Part shown: piece after piece, positions 14,828 through 22,526 of the stretch
Layout: every line of letters starts with the position of its first letter
How positions within the stretch are numbered: position 1 is the first letter of the stretch
Source of the DNA: DASSJF01 sp035934535
GTDB lineage: Bacteria; Sysuimicrobiota; Sysuimicrobiia; Sysuimicrobiales; Segetimicrobiaceae
Length of the DNA stretch: 23,486 bases
Direction of reading: 5' to 3'
Assembly: GCA_035934535.1 (NCBI GenBank)
Contig: DASYXS010000085.1
Location: 1-23,486 of the forward strand
The notes under the pieces: generated by a model
The model's database searches: none
Told to the model about the DNA's origin: nothing
What the model saw: only the letters and a program-made list of their open reading frames with translations
Made by a program: the position numbers and the translations under genes

Positions 14828-16036
14828 TCACGAATCCGCCCGGACGGACAATACCGCGTCACAGATGTGGTTCACGTCGTCGGTCGTCAGCAGCGGATGG
14901 TTCGGCAGCTGAAACGCGGCGAGATGGATCTTGTCCGCGACGGGAAACACGGTGCTGCCGTAGCGGTCGGTCCAGTAGGGCTGGCGCGACATGTTGCCGC
15001 CGCCGAGCGGCCGCGTCTCGATGTTGCCGGCGCGGAGTGCCTGCGCGATCCGCTGGCGGTGGTCCTGGGACGCCGCCACCGCCGCGAACGAGATGCTCGA
15101 GATCGTGGCGCGGTCGCACCGCTGGTAATGGAAGCCGGGGGCCCCGGCAAACCTCGCCTGGTACGCCGTATGATTGTCGACCCGGCGGCGCACGACCTCG
15201 TCGATCCGGTTCAACTGCGAAAGTCCGATCTTCGCGTTCAGGTCGCTCGACCGGAGGTTGAAGCCGGGGTGGTAGAACGTGAACGGCCGGTTGAACTCGA
15301 TCACCCCGCTCCTTCTCGCCTGCGCCTCCTCCCGCTCGGGAGCGAGGTCCTTGGCCCAGCCGTGCGCACGCGTCTGCACCACCACATCATGCAGTCCCGC
15401 GTCGTTCGTGCAGACCATCCCGCCCTCGATCGTCGACATGTGGTGCCCGTAGTAGAACGAGAACGCGCTGAGATCGCCGAAGGTCCCGACCTTCCGGCCG
15501 TCGTACCGCGACCCCGTCGCCGCGCAGGCATCCTCCATCAGCGCGAACCCGTACCGCTCCTTGAGTGCCAGCAAGTGGTCCATCTCGTTCGGCACGCCGA
15601 GCACGTGCACGATGATGACAGCCCCGGGCTGATGCCGCTGCAGCAGATCCTCGAGGTGGTGCAGGTCAAGCCCGAAGGTCGCCCAGTCCGCCTCGCACAT
15701 CACGGGCTCGAAGCCCAGCTGGACCGCCGGCATCACGGTCGTCGCCCAGCTGATCGCCGGCACGATGACCTTGGTGTTCCGGAGGCGGCCCGAGTACAAG
15801 AGCGTGCAGTACATCAGCAGGTCGGCCGAGGATCCGGAGTTCACGAAGGCGGCGTGCTCGACGCCGAGCCACTCCGCCCACCGGCGCTCGAACTCGCGCA
15901 CGAGGGGCCCCTGGGTCAGCCAGGGATCGGTCTCCAGCCAAGCGATGAGATCGCGCAGGTCGTCGCGGTTGATGGTGCGGTCCGCGAGCATATAGCGTTT
16001 GGTCGCGCTCGGCTTGCCGGCTCCGGGTGCGGACAC
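14828..16036 (-). CDS. DegT/DnrJ/EryC1-fold sugar 3-dehydratase (ColD/RfbH-type, PLP lysine replaced by His; 402 aa)
   Basis: The fold-type-I PLP features are present: NSGSSAD (about 66-72) for phosphate binding, MEDACAA (about 167-173) with the cofactor Asp169, and SFYYGHHMSTIEGGMV (193-208). Counting back from EGG, the Schiff-base lysine of aminotransferases is His198. The HH-(x)4-EGG pattern is shared with ColD (GDP-4-keto-6-deoxymannose 3-dehydratase) and RfbH/E1 (CDP-sugar 3-dehydrase), where the His acts as base to remove the C3 hydroxyl from a PMP adduct. The likely reaction is thus 3-deoxygenation of a 4-keto-6-deoxy nucleotide sugar made by the upstream dehydratase, not transamination. 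The start is GTG at 16036 with AGGAGG ten bases upstream, overlapping the stop of the E1 beta gene. Confidence 0.88.
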   Translation of the reverse strand: MSAPGAGKPSATKRYMLADRTINRDDLRDLIAWLETDPWLTQGPLVREFERRWAEWLGVEHAAFVNSGSSADLLMYCTLLYSGRLRNTKVIVPAISWATTVMPAVQLGFEPVMCEADWATFGLDLHHLEDLLQRHQPGAVIIVHVLGVPNEMDHLLALKERYGFALMEDACAATGSRYDGRKVGTFGDLSAFSFYYGHHMSTIEGGMVCTNDAGLHDVVVQTRAHGWAKDLAPEREEAQARRSGVIEFNRPFTFYHPGFNLRSSDLNAKIGLSQLNRIDEVVRRRVDNHTAYQARFAGAPGFHYQRCDRATISSISFAAVAASQDHRQRIAQALRAGNIETRPLGGGNMSRQPYWTDRYGSTVFPVADKIHLAAFQLPNHPLLTTDDVNHICDAVLSVRADS

Positions 16037-16050
16037 AGTCCCCGATCCTC

Positions 16051-17097
16051 CTAGAACGGTCCCTTGAAGGCGCCGAGCTCGGGCGCCTCCAGGACGGCCG
16101 GCGCCCACGTGCCGGCCTCGCCCCGGACGAGCTCGTAGGCCGCACGGGCGATCTGCTCAACCGTCGGATAAAAGAGGTCCTGCAGGTTCTTGGTCGTGGG
16201 ACACGTGACCGGAGCGTACCCCATTCGATGCACCTGCGGGGGCCGGACTCGCTGAAGGCGCTCGACCACCCGGGCCACGATCTCGGCGCTCATCCCGCAC
16301 GATGTCCAGGCGGTGTCCACCACCACGAGCCGTCCGGTCTTGCGCACCGACTCGACGATCGTGTCGAGGTCGAGCGGGCTGAGGGAGACCGGATCGATGA
16401 CCTCGGCGTGGATGCCGGCCCCCTCGAGGCTGCGCTGCGCGCGAAGGCACTCCACGGCCATGTACGAGATCCCCACGAGCGTGACGTCGTCGCCTCGGGC
16501 CAGCACCCGCGCCTTGCCGAACGGGACCGTGTAGGCCTGCTCGGGCACGAACCCGCTCTGCGTGTGCAGCATCCGGTGCTCCACGAACATCACCGGGTTG
16601 TCGTCCCGGATGCTCTCGATGAGACAGCCCTTGGCGTCGTACGGCGTGCTCGGTGCGACGACTTTGAGCCCCGGCACGTGTGCAAACAACGCGTGCAGGC
16701 CTTGGGAATGCTGCGCGCCCTGTCCCCAGCTCCGTCCGATGATGGACCGGACGACGATCGGAACCGAGACCGCCCCGCCGTACATGTACCGGCTCTTGGC
16801 GGCGATGTTGACGAGCTGATTCATCGCCAGCAGGAGGAAGTCCATCCGGATGTGCACGTGGATCGGCCGCAGCCCGGAGAGGGCCGCGCCGATCGCCACC
16901 CCCGTCATCGCGTCCTCGGACAGCGGCGTATCGCTCACCCGGCCGGGCCCGAATTTCTTCTGCAGATCCCGGGTGGTCCCGTGAATGGCCCGATGATCGT
17001 CCACGCCGAGGCCGAACACGATGACGGATGGATCGCGGTCCATCTCTTGCTCGGTTGCTTCGCGGATCGCCTCAGCGTAGGTGAGCGAGCGCTCCAT
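16051..17097 (-). CDS. TPP-dependent dehydrogenase/transketolase-type E1 beta subunit (348 aa)
   Basis: This resembles the beta subunit of pyruvate/branched-chain oxo-acid dehydrogenase E1. The TPP-activating Glu is E61 in TPLSEDAMTGVAIGAA, MDFLLLAMNQLVNIAAK matches the conserved (E/D)F...DQ...N block (the usual Asp is Asn here), and AQHSQ contains the substrate-side His130. The C-terminal transketolase domain includes DDVTLVGISYMAVECLRAQ. It pairs with the alpha subunit encoded immediately upstream, overlapping by 26 bases. The ATG at 17097 has AAGGAG seven bases upstream. No E2 lipoyl transferase or E3 gene is in the window; within a nucleotide-sugar operon it may transfer a two-carbon acyl unit to a keto sugar or supply a dedicated precursor. 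That role is inference. Confidence 0.88.
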   Translation of the reverse strand: MERSLTYAEAIREATEQEMDRDPSVIVFGLGVDDHRAIHGTTRDLQKKFGPGRVSDTPLSEDAMTGVAIGAALSGLRPIHVHIRMDFLLLAMNQLVNIAAKSRYMYGGAVSVPIVVRSIIGRSWGQGAQHSQGLHALFAHVPGLKVVAPSTPYDAKGCLIESIRDDNPVMFVEHRMLHTQSGFVPEQAYTVPFGKARVLARGDDVTLVGISYMAVECLRAQRSLEGAGIHAEVIDPVSLSPLDLDTIVESVRKTGRLVVVDTAWTSCGMSAEIVARVVERLQRVRPPQVHRMGYAPVTCPTTKNLQDLFYPTVEQIARAAYELVRGEAGTWAPAVLEAPELGAFKGPF

Positions 17098-18052
17098 GCC
17101 CTGACTCCTTGAAGACGTCGGTGTAGAGTGCGTCGGCGTCCGGGAACGGACTGCGCTCCGCGAACTCAAAGGCCTGCCGGATCTCGACTAGCACCTCCTC
17201 CTCGACGGTCCCACGGACCTCCGGGGACAGCCGCTCGCCGGCGCGCTTCACCGGATCGAGGCGAATCCAGGGCTCCGCCTCCTCCCGCGACCGGTATCCC
17301 GCGTCGAAGTCCTCGCGCGGCCCGACGTGCTCCCTCCAGCGATAGACCGGACATTCGAGGAATCTCGGACCCGAGGTGCCGGCCCGCATCGCGTCGACGG
17401 CGTCCCTCGCGACTTCGTAGATCTTGAGCACGTCGCCGTCATCGATCCTCGCGGCGGGCATGCCGTAGGCCCGCGCCCGCTCGAGAATGTCGGTGGACGG
17501 CTGACGGGACTCCCGACGCGAATGGATGGCGTAGAAGTTGTTCTCGCACACGAACAGCACGGGCAGTCTCTTGAGGGCGGCAAAATTCATGCTCTCGTGA
17601 AACGCGCCCTCTTCGAGCGCGCCGTCGCCGAAAAAGCTCGCCACCACGGCCGTCTTCCCCTGAAGCCGGAGCCCCCACGCAAACCCCACCGCCTGCGGGA
17701 TCGTCGATCCCACGACGGCCGATGTCCCCATGACGCCGGCCGCCCGATCGATCATGTGCATCGACCCGCCCTTCCCCCCGGCGCACCCCGCGGCCTTCCC
17801 GTACAATTCGGCGATCATGGCCTTCAAATCTCCGCCCTTGGCCAGATACAGGGCGTGGCTCCGGTACGTCCCGAACACGACGTCCGCCGGATCCAGCGCC
17901 TCGCAGACGCCGACCGACGGCGCCTCCTGGCCGATGCTCAGATGAATCGGACTCTGGATCTTGTCGGTCGGATAGATCTCCGCGATCGCTTCTTCGACCC
18001 GCCGAATTCGGAAGAGCGCCCGGTACAATCTGCTGTTGAGGGTCGTCGGCAT
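17072..18052 (-). CDS. TPP-dependent dehydrogenase/transketolase-type E1 alpha subunit (326 aa)
   Basis: The TPP/Mg-binding motif GDGALEEGAFHESMNFAALK (142-161), ending at ENN (170-172), is complete. TYRSHA (62-67) and GGKGGSMHM (92-100) carry the conserved catalytic and phosphorylation-loop-like segments of E1 alpha, and the N-terminal IRRVEEAIAEIY helix is typical. With the beta subunit it should form an alpha2-beta2 enzyme that decarboxylates a 2-oxo acid on thiamine diphosphate. The ATG at 18052 has GGAG close upstream. It follows the glycosyltransferase gene by 31 bp and overlaps the beta gene. Its embedding among sugar genes, and absence of E2/E3, argue against an ordinary pyruvate dehydrogenase. 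Confidence 0.88.
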   Translation of the reverse strand: MPTTLNSRLYRALFRIRRVEEAIAEIYPTDKIQSPIHLSIGQEAPSVGVCEALDPADVVFGTYRSHALYLAKGGDLKAMIAELYGKAAGCAGGKGGSMHMIDRAAGVMGTSAVVGSTIPQAVGFAWGLRLQGKTAVVASFFGDGALEEGAFHESMNFAALKRLPVLFVCENNFYAIHSRRESRQPSTDILERARAYGMPAARIDDGDVLKIYEVARDAVDAMRAGTSGPRFLECPVYRWREHVGPREDFDAGYRSREEAEPWIRLDPVKRAGERLSPEVRGTVEEEVLVEIRQAFEFAERSPFPDADALYTDVFKESGHGALAHLR

Positions 18053-18083
18053 CTGCTCCGTCCCCTGTGCGTGTTCGCCGCCG

Positions 18084-18785
18084 CTAGCGCCAAAAGAGCA
18101 GTTCTCGCGCGATCTCGAGGATGTAGGCGAACCCCCACCGCACGTGCAGCCGCTTCCGTCCGCCGATCCGCACCGGCTCGCTCCCCGGGATGTCGGCCAT
18201 CCGCAGGCGCCGCTTCGCCGCCCGGATGCTCAGCAGGGGCTCGAGCCCGACCCGCTTTCGAAAGAGCGTCTCCTCCGGCCAGTACGAGGCGTCCTTGTCG
18301 AGATCGAGCTCCTCGAGCAGGGAGCGCCGGTACGCCCGGAACATGACCATGGCGTCTGTATACCGTGCCCGAAACAACAGGTTGATAGTCCGGGTGAAGA
18401 CCAGATTCGCGAGGCCCGACATGAAATCATCGTCCTCGCTGCGGGCCCCGCCCGTGTAGCGGGAGACGATCACCATGTCGTAGCCTTCCCGCATCTTGGC
18501 CACGAGCGGCGGAATCACTTCCGGAAGCGAGTTGCCCTCCGGGCTGAACGTGATGATCACGTCGCCGGTGACGTGGGGGAGCGCGTCGAGGTAGGCGAAC
18601 CGGAGGCCGGGACGGTGCTGCGTGACGACCTGATAGCCGTGCTCCCTGAAGTACTCGGCCGTGCCGTCGGTCGACCCGCCGTCGATGACGAGGGTCTGGT
18701 CGCACCACTCGCGCTCGATCCGCGGCATGATCTCGCGCACGCCCTGGATCTCGTTGAGCACGGGGAGCAGCAGCGTCACCTTCAC
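18084..18785 (-). CDS. Family 2 glycosyltransferase (DPM1-like, GT-A fold; 233 aa)
   Basis: The N-terminus VTLLLPVLNEIQGV, then VIDGGSTDGT (33-42) and TFSPEGNSLPEVIPPL, match the nucleotide-binding half of GT2 enzymes of the dolichol-phosphate-mannose-synthase group. TFSPEG takes the place of the usual aspartate-containing DADxxHP segment, so the metal-binding motif is atypical. No long hydrophobic C-terminal segment typical of membrane-anchored DPM synthases is present. It probably transfers a sugar from a nucleotide donor to a lipid carrier or nascent glycan. The start is GTG at 18785, overlapping the dehydratase stop by four bases (GTGA). Confidence 0.85.
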   Translation of the reverse strand: MKVTLLLPVLNEIQGVREIMPRIEREWCDQTLVIDGGSTDGTAEYFREHGYQVVTQHRPGLRFAYLDALPHVTGDVIITFSPEGNSLPEVIPPLVAKMREGYDMVIVSRYTGGARSEDDDFMSGLANLVFTRTINLLFRARYTDAMVMFRAYRRSLLEELDLDKDASYWPEETLFRKRVGLEPLLSIRAAKRRLRMADIPGSEPVRIGGRKRLHVRWGFAYILEIARELLFWR

Positions 18786-19819
18786 GGCGACGCGTGCGCG
18801 TCCCGCAGGCTGGTCCCCGAAGGGGGAGAAGGGACGGTCACGTCCCCCCGCTGCCGCCGCGCCTCCCGCCGCCAGTGATCGAGCAGATGCCGAAGGCTGT
18901 CGTCGAAGCCGATGCGGGGCGCCCAGCCCGTCGCCTGGATGAACTTGTCGACACATGGAATCTGCAGGGTCACGTCCTTCGGCCGGACGAGCGCGGGATC
19001 CAGACGCGTGGGGATCGGCACGCGCGCCATCGCGACGAGCCGCCCGAGACACTCGCCGACGGTCATCGTCGTGGTCCCTCCGATGTTGTACACCTCGCCG
19101 GGACGGCAGCGCAGCAGGGCCTCCCAGTACGCCCGCATCGCGTCCCGCACGTCGATGAACGTGCGCACCGACTCGAGGTTGCCGTGCGTCAGTTCCGCCG
19201 CCAGGCCCTCCTCGATCCACGCGATCTGCCGCGCGAACGCCGTGGCGAAGAGATCGGTGCGCCGCGGGTTCAAGTACGTGAACATGCGCGTGCGGATGAT
19301 GCGCATGCCGTACGTGGTGAAGTAGGCAAAGCCGAGCAGGTCCTGCGTGGCTTTGGAGACGGCGTACGGGCTGACCGGACGCAGCGGCGCGTCCTCCCGG
19401 ATCGGCACGTCCTTGGGATCGACCTGGCCGTAGACTTCGGACGTGCTGCAGAGCTGGATCAGCGGGTCGAGCCGGAGGTACCGGACCGCCTCGAAGAGGT
19501 TGCTCGTGGCCAGGATGTTGTTCTGCAGCACGACGCCGGGGATGTCGAACGACGCCCGCACGTTGGCGTGCGCCGCGAGATGAAAGATGCCCTCCGGCCG
19601 GGCCCGCTCCACCGCCGCGAGCACGGAGCCGAAGTCGAGCAGGTCGCACTCGTGGACCGTGACTCGGCCGCCAAAGAGATCCCGGTGCCGTGCGGCGCTG
19701 TGCCACCGCGCAATGCCGTGGACCTCGACCTTGGGATGGTGCTTGAGGATGTACTCGGCGAGGTAACTCCCGCCCGAACCACCGACGCCCGTAATGAGAA
19801 CGCGCCGGACCGCGGGCAT
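18782..19819 (-). CDS. GDP-mannose 4,6-dehydratase-like SDR (345 aa)
   Basis: The NAD(P)-binding motif is GVGGSGGSYLAE (11-22), very close to the Gmd GxxGxxGSYLAE form. The dehydratase triad is T126 and E128 in CSTSEVYG, with Y152 and K156 in SPYAVSK. The Thr-x-Glu arrangement is characteristic of 4,6-dehydratases rather than plain epimerases. The enzyme should produce a 4-keto-6-deoxy nucleotide sugar, the substrate expected by the His-type DegT enzyme encoded three genes downstream. With heptose genes just upstream, the substrate could be GDP-heptose (as for DmhA-type enzymes) rather than GDP-mannose; the sequence alone does not decide. The ATG at 19819 is 34 bp after the kinase gene. Confidence 0.85.
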   Translation of the reverse strand: MPAVRRVLITGVGGSGGSYLAEYILKHHPKVEVHGIARWHSAARHRDLFGGRVTVHECDLLDFGSVLAAVERARPEGIFHLAAHANVRASFDIPGVVLQNNILATSNLFEAVRYLRLDPLIQLCSTSEVYGQVDPKDVPIREDAPLRPVSPYAVSKATQDLLGFAYFTTYGMRIIRTRMFTYLNPRRTDLFATAFARQIAWIEEGLAAELTHGNLESVRTFIDVRDAMRAYWEALLRCRPGEVYNIGGTTTMTVGECLGRLVAMARVPIPTRLDPALVRPKDVTLQIPCVDKFIQATGWAPRIGFDDSLRHLLDHWRREARRQRGDVTVPSPPSGTSLRDAHASP

Positions 19820-19853
19820 CGCATCGCTCTGCGCTCCGCGCCGGCCTCCGGAA

Positions 19854-20933
19854 TCAGCGGCCACGGGATGGGCGCTCGACGGCGGACGACTCCCGAAACG
19901 GCCTGAGGGTGCGGGCGGCCCGGTCCCGCTCCTCCGCCGAGTAGTCCTGCTCCGGATCGAAAAAGACGACCTGGCTGCCGCCGAACGAAAACCGGAACGG
20001 CACGTGCAACAGAGCGCTAAGACGCTCGCGCACCCGCTGCCGGTTGTGCGGCTCGACGAAGAGCAGCATGAACCCGCCGCCGCCGGCACCGGTCAACTTA
20101 CCGCCGATGGCTCCGGCGGCGCGGGCATGTTCGTAAAGCTCGTCGATTTCGGTCGAGGAAACGCTCGAGCTCAGGCTGCGCTTGGCCTTCCATGCCTCGT
20201 CGAGGAGGCGCCCGAACCGCACGAGATCCCGCCCGTCGCTGAGGATCGCGAGGCCTTCCTCGACCATGTCGCCCAGCGCCCGCATGTGACGCTCGTTGGC
20301 GTCGGTCCGCTGCAGGTAGCTCTCCGCGACCTCCGACGCCGTGCGCGTGATGCCGGTATAGAACAGCATCAGGTGGCGGCTCAGCTGGTGCGCAAGCTCT
20401 GCGCGGAGGGTGACAGGGTTGACCGAGATCTCGCCGTCGCGGGCGAACACGATGTGGTTGAGTCCGCCGTGCGCCGCGAGCACCTGGTCCTGCGACCCCA
20501 CCGATTCTTTGAGCAGCTCCTGCTCGATAAAGACGCTTTCCAAGGCCAGCTGCCGCTTGCTCGGCATCTGACCCTTCAGGGCGTACAACGCGTGCAGCAG
20601 CCCCACCGTGAAGGCCGAGCTCGAGCCCATGCCGCTGCGGGCCGGTAGATCGCCGTCGTGGTGGATCTCCACGCCTCGGTCGATCCCGACATGGCGCAGC
20701 ACCTCGCGCACCGCGGGATGCTGGATCTCGTCGAGGTGCTGGCACATCTCGATCTTCGACCACACTACCCGGAACCGGTGCTCGAAGAACGGCGGCAGGT
20801 ACCGACATGTGAGATAGCAGTATTTGTCGATCGTCGTCGCAAGCACCGCGCCGCCATGGGCGCGATACCAGGCCGGGTAGTCCGTGCCCCCGCCGAAGAA
20901 CGAGATTCGAAATGGCGTCCGCGTAACGATCAC
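19854..20933 (-). CDS. hddA: GHMP kinase, D-glycero-alpha-D-manno-heptose-7-phosphate kinase-like (359 aa)
   Basis: The protein begins IVTRTPFRISFFGGGTDYP, the N-terminal motif of HddA-type sugar kinases. The ATP-binding GHMP motif is PARSGMGSSSAFTVG (97-111), and the third motif is KLTGAGGGGFMLLF near residue 300. HddA phosphorylates C1 of D-glycero-D-manno-heptose 7-phosphate on the GDP-heptose route used for S-layer, capsule and some O-antigen glycans. Fucokinase-like and other GHMP sugar kinases share this architecture, but the adjacent gmhA favours heptose. The start is GTG at 20933, overlapping the gmhA stop by four bases (GTGA). Confidence 0.82.
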   Translation of the reverse strand: MIVTRTPFRISFFGGGTDYPAWYRAHGGAVLATTIDKYCYLTCRYLPPFFEHRFRVVWSKIEMCQHLDEIQHPAVREVLRHVGIDRGVEIHHDGDLPARSGMGSSSAFTVGLLHALYALKGQMPSKRQLALESVFIEQELLKESVGSQDQVLAAHGGLNHIVFARDGEISVNPVTLRAELAHQLSRHLMLFYTGITRTASEVAESYLQRTDANERHMRALGDMVEEGLAILSDGRDLVRFGRLLDEAWKAKRSLSSSVSSTEIDELYEHARAAGAIGGKLTGAGGGGFMLLFVEPHNRQRVRERLSALLHVPFRFSFGGSQVVFFDPEQDYSAEERDRAARTLRPFRESSAVERPSRGR

Positions 20934-21532
20934 CCGGTCCGCCCTCCGCGCTCGTCGAACAGCGCGCGTTCGACGAGGTCACACAAAATGTGCTCGATGG
21001 CGAGATGCGCTTCCTGGATGTACTGGACCCCGTCGCTCGGCACGGCGACACTCACGGTGGCGGACCGCGCGAGGCGGCCGGCCCGCCCGGTCAGCGCGAT
21101 CGTCCGCATCCCCGCGGCGTGAGCGGCTTCCACGGCGCGAAGGACGTTCGCCGACACACCGCTCGTACTGATCCCGATCAGGATGTCGCCGGGTTTTCCG
21201 AAGGTCTGCACCTGCCGGGCGAATATCTCGTCGACGCCGGCGTCGTTGGCGACCGCGGTCAGCACCGACGTGTCGGTCGTGAGGGCGATGGCCGGGAGAC
21301 CCGGGCGCTCGAACTCGCGGGTCAGCCGGTTCACAAATTCCGCCGCGAGATGCTGGCAGTCGGCCGCGCTGCCCCCGTTTCCGCAGAGCAGCACCTTGCC
21401 GCCGCCGCGGAACGCCGCCGTAATGAGGTCGGCCGCGGAGACGATCGCGTCGGTGAGGCGTGCCGCGACCTCGCGCTGTACGTCCGCGCTCTTCTCCAAG
21501 TGCGCGCGGACCCGCGCGGACCGCTCAGACAT
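20930..21532 (-). CDS. gmhA: Sedoheptulose-7-phosphate isomerase-like SIS protein (200 aa)
   Basis: GmhA converts sedoheptulose 7-phosphate to D-glycero-D-manno-heptose 7-phosphate, the first heptose step. CGNGGSAADCQHLAAEFVNR (50-69) is the family signature, including the catalytic Glu65 at the same number as in E. coli GmhA. GISTSGVSANV is the phosphate-binding loop. YIQEAHLAIEHILCDLVE supplies the C-terminal catalytic/zinc histidines (H176, H181). DnaA-initiator-associating DiaA is a close relative, but the heptose-kinase neighbour supports GmhA. I choose the ATG at 21532, giving 200 residues and an 8-bp overlap with the epimerase; an upstream in-frame start would run deep into that gene. 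Confidence 0.87.
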   Translation of the reverse strand: MSERSARVRAHLEKSADVQREVAARLTDAIVSAADLITAAFRGGGKVLLCGNGGSAADCQHLAAEFVNRLTREFERPGLPAIALTTDTSVLTAVANDAGVDEIFARQVQTFGKPGDILIGISTSGVSANVLRAVEAAHAAGMRTIALTGRAGRLARSATVSVAVPSDGVQYIQEAHLAIEHILCDLVERALFDERGGRTG

Positions 21533-22463
21533 TCTCGAACGGACCCCACGCCAGCATCCGGTAGCCCTTGAGCAACTCGCCGATCCCCTCCTCCAGGGAG
21601 CGCCGGGCCTCAAACCCCGCCTCGCGCAGGCGCTGATTGGAGACGATGTAGTCGCGCTTGTCGGGATCGTGCCCGACCGAAGCGAACTCGATCGCGAAGT
21701 CGGGCACCTGCTCCTTCACTTTCAGCGCCAGCTGTTCTTTGGTGAGATTGGCGGAATCCAAGCCGACATTATAGCACCGCCCGGCCATCGCGTTCGCGTG
21801 CCGGATGCCGTAAATCATGCAGTCGGCCACGTCGCGGATGTGGACGAAATTGCGGCGGAAGTGCTTCTCGAAAATGACCAAATATCGGTCTTTGACGGCC
21901 GTATACACGAAGTGGTTGACAAGAAGATCGACGCGCATCCGGGGCGACATGCCGAAGACCGTGGCCAGCCGCAGGGAGATCGCGTTGGGCGATCCCAGGA
22001 GGTCCGCTTCCGCTTCCGCTTTGGTCCGGCCGTAGAGCGACACCGGCTCGAGCGGCGTCTCCTCCGTACAGTACGCGGCGCCGGGCTTCATCCCGTAGCC
22101 GCTGTTGGTCGTCGGGAAGACGACGAGCTGGTCGTGGCTGCGGAGCCGGTTGAGCATCCGGACGGCGTCGACGTTCAGCGATCGCGCCAGCCACGGATCG
22201 CGATCGCAGGCCGGGGCGCCGACCACCGCGGCCAGCGGAATGACGATGTCGGATGCGGCCAGCAGGCGGCGTACCGCCGCTTCATCCCGTGCGTCGCCGT
22301 ACTGGAACGAAAAGGCGGGATTCGAGCAGAGGTGGAACAGGGAATGCTGACGGTGCGCCAGATTGTCCAGCACCGTGACACGGTACCCGGCGTCGAGCAG
22401 ATGCTCGCACAGCACGGATCCAAGATATCCGGCTCCGCCCGTAATCAGTACCCGTGGCTCCAT
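21525..22463 (-). CDS. NAD-dependent nucleotide-sugar epimerase/dehydratase (312 aa)
   Basis: Extended SDR with GGAGYLG (9-15) for NAD binding, DNL at the end of beta-2, and Y144/K148 in LYGRTK as the catalytic pair. The loop before it is FPTTNSGYG, without the Thr-x-Asp/Glu of 4,6-dehydratases, so epimerisation or keto-reduction is more likely. FVHIRDVAD and the RCYNVG segment are typical of WcaG/GalE-type family members. Substrate unknown; a 4-keto heptose or deoxyhexose is suggested by the neighbours. ATG at 22463. The gene overlaps gmhA by eight bases. The Nudix gene lies 63 bp upstream in the transcript. Confidence 0.83.
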   Translation of the reverse strand: MEPRVLITGGAGYLGSVLCEHLLDAGYRVTVLDNLAHRQHSLFHLCSNPAFSFQYGDARDEAAVRRLLAASDIVIPLAAVVGAPACDRDPWLARSLNVDAVRMLNRLRSHDQLVVFPTTNSGYGMKPGAAYCTEETPLEPVSLYGRTKAEAEADLLGSPNAISLRLATVFGMSPRMRVDLLVNHFVYTAVKDRYLVIFEKHFRRNFVHIRDVADCMIYGIRHANAMAGRCYNVGLDSANLTKEQLALKVKEQVPDFAIEFASVGHDPDKRDYIVSNQRLREAGFEARRSLEEGIGELLKGYRMLAWGPFENV

Positions 22464-22526
22464 TAGGGGACGAAATACCTTCCTCTCATTCAGGCTGCGT
22501 TCCTTCGGTTCCGAGACGTCGACCGG

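Noticed and set aside
14417..16054. Plus-strand open frame of 545 codons opposite the radical SAM and DegT genes
   Set aside because: It spans two well-supported genes on the other strand and shows the Arg/His-rich composition of a high-GC shadow.
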